Of a DNA stretch of 64,000 nt, positions 58,983 through 64,000 are shown piece after piece; within the stretch, counting starts at the first letter, position 1; the number at the start of each line of letters is the position of its first letter. A model generated the notes under the pieces. That model did not search any database. It was not told the origin of the DNA and worked only from the letters and a program-made list of their open reading frames with translations. This DNA is from Rhabditoides inermis (taxonomy: Eukaryota > Nematoda > Chromadorea > Rhabditida > Rhabditidae). The stretch lies in assembly GCA_963966185.1 (NCBI GenBank), contig CAWZYM010000148.1, forward strand, positions 449,001 to 513,000, in the 5' to 3' direction. A program made the position numbers and the translations under genes.

Positions 58983-59783
58983 CTAACTCGTACTTCCTAT
59001 TTCAAGGGCTTCTACAGTACACCGTCGTTTGGGATAGGGTTCGACTGCAACTATGGTGACAGTGAATGACGTCTTCTCCCGAGGGTGCGAATCCATGATG
59101 TGTCGGCCGATGACTCCGCCAGCTAGCTTGTGCTCGGCGATCCTCGTCTTGAGTGGGCGACCCGTCTGATCGATGTAGTGTTCACTGCAAAGATCGCAAG
59201 AGATACGGTAGATCGTACCCTTCTTTTGACAGTCTCCCTTTCTACCAAATGAACAGACTAGACATGACCTGGTGTTGCATGACGTGTCGTATCGTCTGTT
59301 GTTGCACAGGAGCGAGCGAAGAGACGAACCCGGCTTGTCGACGATGGCGATCTCCAGACCCGACCTGAGGGATGAAGCGAGAGAGTCGTCAATGAACGAA
59401 AGACACAACGTAGGGAGTACGCTGCGAGAGGAGGCAGATGAGACACGAGGGAGAGAGCGCGAGAGAGGGCGGCTGCGACCACCTGTACCTGTCCGAGTGA
59501 CGTCATAGCCATTTGACTTGCAAATAGCTAGAGCCATATCACTAGACAGGTCACGATAACATGCCGAGGATACCTGAGCGGCTGTTTTCACAGTCGCTTG
59601 GACGATCGCTCGCTTCATGTAGTCGGGGTGGGCGCTCCGTTGGTGCACGAGAATATTCTTGCAGGCCGGCTTCCGGTGCCACTTCGTCTGGAATAAACCA
59701 TTCTTATTAGAGATCTGAGCGTTGCGGAATGGCAACCATCCTTCTTCCGACGGCTCTCCTCTGGTGAAGTGGATCGTCGGTGA
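58983..59783 (-). pseudogene. PLE RT C-terminus and GIY-YIG fragment
   Basis: Minus-strand frame with SPTIHFTRGEPSEEGWLPF, then FQTKWHRKPACKNILVHQRS and GIY-YIG GTIYRISCDLCSEHYIDQTG. The Gly of YIG is Asp here (YID), so the nuclease motif is damaged. The RT palm is missing (5' truncation). Compared with 54409-55398, a few codons are deleted near DSLASSLRSG. Confidence 0.8.
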
Positions 59784-60168
59784 ATCGCACCCTCGGGAGA
59801 ACACGTCTTTCACTGTCACCATAGTCGTAGTCGAACCCTATCCCAAGCGACGGTGTACTGTAGAAGCCCTTGAGATCAAGAATACCAGTCCTATCTTGAA
59901 TAGGAAGTACGAGTTAGACTCGCACACCTCTGATGTCTCTCTAGTCCCTATTCATCTCGACTTCCGGTGTAGCCGTATCGATTGATCACTGGTGTATGAG
60001 TACTTGCCGCGGGCCACGCCGCGCATTACCCCGCGTGATCACACGTTACCCATACCGAGTCACTCTCTCCTCACCACTCATTCATTTTCGGTTTTACCGC
60101 ATACCTTGTGACCTCTTGCTTGTGTTTTTCACTGCTTATCTGTGATTGTAGGTGTGTTCTGTCCATCC

Positions 60169-60192
60169 CTGATGAAGGCCTAGTGCCGAAAC
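60169..60192 (+). ncRNA. Hammerhead-like core, plus copy
   Basis: CTGATGA (60169-60175), then stem II GGC (60077+100: 60177-60179) with GCC (60185-60187) and GAAAC (60188-60192), as in the ribozymes known from PLE terminal repeats. Stems I and III and the cleavage site could not be set by eye. Confidence 0.45.
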
Positions 60193-60248
60193 GTTGGATA
60201 AAAAAGTGATACTTTTTCGTGGTTTCCGGCTGTGATATCAATTCTCAT

Positions 60249-61474
60249 TAAAAAGATTAAAAATCGTCAGAAATAGGTCCCTGTATCTTTACATAATCAG
60301 ATTTAACATCAGACTAAATTTTTCAAAAAAGAGTGTGAATATTTATTATTTATATATCTTGGGCGTACCACAAAATTATAAAATCATATTAGTGCTGATC
60401 ATTTACATTTAGTTCTACGAATTCTCTACGAAAACTGCAGTCTAAGCTCGCACGAAATGCGAAATTGCCTTGTTTTTGTCGGAAAACCCGCGGAAATGTC
60501 AAATGTGTCTATTAATTTTTAAGAAAAAGTCGCAGGTATGAATAGTGTCTCGCATTATTCCATTTCCAAAATGAAAAATGAAATACGTCCATATATTAAA
60601 TCAAACATGAAAACTTGAACTTTGAATAAATTTCGTGCGCTGCGTGTTGATGCAAAACCGGCGTGAAGAAAGGAAAATATAATAAAAATATTGGAATGTG
60701 TTATCGGCAATCGGCAGTCGACATTGCAGCATGCGGTGGTCACTCTCTCCGAACGGCGGGACGACTCCCATATCCTTCACCAGATCCTTGCGATGGTGTG
60801 GATATGGTCAATATCGGAGAACGAGTTACCGTGTCGCCATGTATATGTACTTCCTGTCTTCTCAGAAGAAGTTGCAGTGGCAGGGCTGCCCAAATCGTAG
60901 ACACAATGCGGCCAAGCGGTAGCATCACCATATTAAGAAAATGGATTGTTGGTATCGTGCAAGTGACTGTTCATATGTCGGTGGTGTGTAATCGAGTGTA
61001 TAAGATGATGCGACGGAGACAGAACTGATGATGTGGCAAAAAAAGAGATCCAACAGATCAGCAATAGCGAAATCGCAAGTGCTCAAAATCGCAGTGTTGC
61101 TTTTTTATGGCAGCGATTTGCGATTCGCGCCACAGTAGAACTTTTTAAACGAAATCAAAATGGTTCAAAACTAATATTTTTTATGAAAATCAATTGTAAA
61201 GCATCTACTGCTTCGCTGTAGAACAATAACTATTTTCGCTTGTGCAATTTCAATTTCAATTGCACAAAACGCCAATTTCCGTCAAAACTTCCGTTTTAAT
61301 GTCATCGTAGATTTGTTTTTAGTATCAATGAAATTAGTGGGAAAATACTTACACGAACATACTACATACTACATGCAAACATCAAATAGTTAGAAAAAAA
61401 TCTCCGAAAGGACTGGTGAAATCGCATGATGACAATTATGGTGACAATTTGTGAAGGTTTGTAAATGATGTAGA
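60249..61474. other. Intergenic, no gene recognised
   Basis: AT-rich, except 60690-61026, which has higher GC and several overlapping frames without a recognisable motif. Confidence 0.45.
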
Positions 61475-61567
61475 TCTCTGTGCACTCTCTCCTATTCTAA
61501 GTAGAACGCGCTGTGTCATTCGACTATCCAACAATGTCATAGAAAGGTCAATCAGGAAGGACGAGGC
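61475..61567 (-). pseudogene. Orphan exon 2 of a Str-superfamily chemoreceptor
   Basis: After TTTCAG the minus strand reads ASSFLIDLSMTLLDSRM, matching ISCFLIDFSINVMIRP and ITSFLIDVAFVRIMGP of the neighbours' exon 2. The frame then diverges and no flanking exons are found. It lies between the two intact paralogues. Confidence 0.6.
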
Positions 61568-61911
61568 CTGAAAGAGAGTTTGACTCGACAGCGCTCAGTG
61601 CTTACAGTTCTCCCCACAGGCGAATATAGCTTCTACAGTAACCCCGAACAACGTATCTCCCTGCATACATATTGTTATACTGTAAAAGGGATTTCAATAC
61701 TCGTAAATGTGACGCGTAGTCATATTTTCGAAAACATCGCAACGCAACGCAATGTAGCGTTATGCATTGTCTCATTGTTCTTTTTTCTATGTTTTCATGT
61801 GCACATTATTTTTTTGATCTTTAAGCTGTAGTGGAATTGAAAGCATCATACAACATTCGGCACAATCTATTTACATAATTTCTATATTGGAACATAGGCA
61901 TACATCATACA

Positions 61912-63182
61912 TCAGTGTTTAAGGGTGGCTCTTGAGACGAATGGAATATGAGAAACTCTGCTACTCCATAAACTGGGGACTTGGTTCAGAATGATCTTTC
62001 TATAGTGGGCATTGGAGAGTAGAAGGATGATACAGTGTAGTGGAGAGTGAAAAGAAGCGACGATGAACGCAATAGTTGACATGGCTAGAAAATGATTTGA
62101 TTTGCTAAAAAAAAACTTTTTACACTCACGTTCGACATGTTTCGTATAGAACCCTAACGCAATCAGTAGAAAGGGTACCGTAAGAAGAATTCCAGGAGTT
62201 ATAACCTTAAATATAACATACAAATCATCATGATTTTGACATCATGAATATTGCACCTGTGCTGAGAGGCCAATCAGCAGGTGTTTGTTACACCGCTTCA
62301 GACTTTTGTGCATCTTTAACGAATTCCACTTGCGTGTTATCAAATAGCAGCTTACTATACATATAGCTGCATACACAATTCCAATAACCAGACACACTGC
62401 AAATACGTAAGCAATAAAAAGGAGCTCATGACTTACGAGAAACCATGACGTATAGATAGAAACCTACGTGCAGAACGTAAAACGTGTTTCTAGGTTCGAG
62501 ATAAATGGGTTCGGACTAAAATATTTTGAGATGATATAATTATATGATAGGACAGTAAAAATAATCATTGAACCTGTGATATCATTTTTTCTGCTTCGGT
62601 ATGAGGAACTGTCGACATTATAAAACTGTAAACAGTGAGAGAAGTAACAATTACACAACCGAGTGTGAATGTGGCGAGCATTTTGCGAACACGCTTTTTG
62701 CGTACTGTTGGATAGCTGAATCATTCGTCAGCTGTCATCCTTTTTCGAAACTAACCAAATAACTAGGGTTCTATCAGCGAAACAGACAGCCAGTGAATAT
62801 CCGAATATCAGTGTGTCTGCAGTTAGAATGACCTAGAAGTGAAAATTGGGACTCATGCAGAGATATGAGATATGTATGCGCACTCCGGATAAATATCCGT
62901 GGTTCTTGAAAACTTGTCCCCATCCGGTAATGTAAACGCCTGGTATGGTAGTCATGATAACAGGGCCCATTATGCGAACAAACGCGACATCGATCAGGAA
63001 AGAAGTGATCTAAACATGGACATTTTCAATGACAAAGTTTCATCCCTCACCAAAACAACACATGTCATATTTCTGAACACACTGTTGGAAGGAGATTTGA
63101 ATAGAACCATGCTTAGTGAGAATACGAAAAGAACTGTGGAAATGCCGAAGATCGATTCGCGCAATAGTTGAATCGATTGCAT
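61912..63182 (-). CDS. Str-superfamily (sri/srh-like) chemoreceptor, 314 aa
   Basis: Eight exons (63051-63182, 62884-63009, 62756-62832, 62574-62715, 62437-62515, 62257-62396, 62130-62205, 61912-62084) sum to 945 nt in one frame. TM1 FGISTVLFVFSLSMVLFKSP, TM2 with SFLIDVAFVRIMGPVIM, loop HGYLSG, then FADRTLVIW and CYPTVRKKR, which match FVDRALLIW and CYPKMRRKH of the paralogue at 56362-57993. TM7: FHSPLHCIILLLSNAHYR. The later exons are fused relative to the paralogue. The ATG lies two bases after CATTCAG (63185-63191), a possible SL acceptor. Confidence 0.82.
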
Positions 63183-63191
63183 ATCTGAATG

Positions 63192-64000
63192 AGACTGTTA
63201 ATGAATAGTGTGGGCGTTATAGGTGTAACATCAATTTGCGACAACATTTATTCAAAATTCAGAGTTCGGTTTTTCATGTGTTTGACTAATGAGTTCTTCT
63301 GTCGAGAAAAATAATCAAACACTCGATTGTTTTCTCTAGATGGTGTAGTTCAAATATTTTGAAAAATATCATATTACATCAACAACATAATATATACAAA
63401 ACGTTAGCAAAAGCTTTTTCATGAAATATCACAAGTAATCAGACAGGAAACCGAAACATATTTGTTCCGATACACACAGCTGAATAAATTTCATTTCCAA
63501 AATAGAGCGCTATATTCTAGTTTATTCGTCACTCGTAAGAAGCGTTATAAGACTTTTTTCAAAGAATTCAAAGATATGTTATTTTATTTTCAAGATGTTT
63601 TCTGAAAACAGCGTATTAAAATAACTACAGTTAAAGTCATAACAGTGAACGTTAAGAAATGACTATGAAAGTTTATCACGTCAGTGGCGTTTGAAAGAAC
63701 AAATAGTTTGATTATTGAAAATCGTGCGGAGAACAGAGAAACAGATGGGCGGGAATTCGGACGTTTATCTCAGCGCGGTTTAATCATCGCTTGCAATCAT
63801 CATGTGCACGTATTTTGTTTGTTTCAACCTGCTTTTGAAACCACGTTTCGTAGAAAAGATTAGAAATCATTTAAAGTAGGCAACTCGACCTTCAACTTGA
63901 AAAGTGAGAACTGCATCTGGTCACATTGGGTCGCAAGATCTTTATTCAACTGTTCCCCTAAACAAAACAACTCAAAAGTGGCGTTATGTTGACGGTGACG
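63192..64000. other. AT-rich intergenic end of window
   Basis: No gene, repeat or RNA recognised. Confidence 0.5.

Larger units (their letters stand above)
58614..60248. mobile_element. Two truncated canonical PLE copies, head to head
   Basis: Minus-strand copy runs from about 59783 down to 58614; plus-strand copy from about 59786 to 60248. Their 3' parts (58614-59095 and 59786-60248) are reverse complements. Both pass a CTGATGA...GAAAC core and end at the TTCCGGCTGTGATATCAATTC boundary. The minus copy continues into the 5' start of another unit (to the ATGGAGTC of the ORF, 58621-58627), a head-to-tail PLE junction. Sequence is close to the element at 52773-55492. Confidence 0.8.

Noticed and set aside
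60663..61028. Possible transposase-like gene
   Set aside because: Several overlapping frames in a GC-richer patch, but no DDE, RT or other motif could be seen.
1..64000. CRISPR arrays or bacterial operons
   Set aside because: The tandem repeats have no spacers, and genes are split by spliceosomal introns; the DNA is eukaryotic.

Overview
The window is nuclear DNA of a nematode, most likely clade V; the many ~100-bp exons suggest a diplogastrid (Pristionchus-like) genome, which is inference. The evidence is gene content: a cellular EGO-1/RRF-type RNA-dependent RNA polymerase, a cluster of saposin-like (caenopore/SPP) genes, srsx- and Str-superfamily chemoreceptors, and an MKK7/MEK-1-type kinase. 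Introns have nematode-style 3' splice sites (TTTCAG). All exon models below were made by eye from splice signals and reading-frame closure, with no transcript support.

Layout. 116-3318 (+): 3' part of an MKK7-like MAP kinase kinase, its introns hosting foldback repeats and tRNA-derived sequence. 3650-9273: a 637-bp segment carrying two small exons, duplicated on both sides of a 4.3-kb Penelope-like retroelement (PLE) of the permuted type, with the GIY-YIG nuclease before the reverse transcriptase (RT). 8891-31883 (+): a 58-exon RdRP gene whose reading frame closes at about 1,858 codons; its introns hold a LINE relic, several repeats, an 8-bp satellite and two complete genes on the other strand (21458-22320 and 24614-26366).

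32227-45238 (-): seven saposin-like genes in a row plus an eighth relic exon. Each has an N-terminal signal peptide, the six-cysteine saposin-B pattern and a GATA-type site upstream, as expected for gut-expressed antimicrobial or lipid-binding proteins. One intron holds a near-perfect 1.57-kb hexamer array.

46215-47166 is an inverted relative of the repeat at 2369-3195. 47364-49861 (-) is an intact srsx-like receptor. 52773-55492 is a canonical PLE (RT followed by GIY-YIG) broken by two frameshifts. 56362-57993 and 61912-63182 (-) are two related seven-transmembrane receptors with an orphan exon of the same family between them. 58614-60248 holds two 5'-truncated PLE copies joined head to head, each ending outward in a hammerhead-like core. 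The rest is AT-rich and without recognised genes.

The genes do not form one pathway. The host genes are signalling (kinase), small-RNA amplification (RdRP), gut defence (saposins) and chemosensation (receptors), spread among retroelements.
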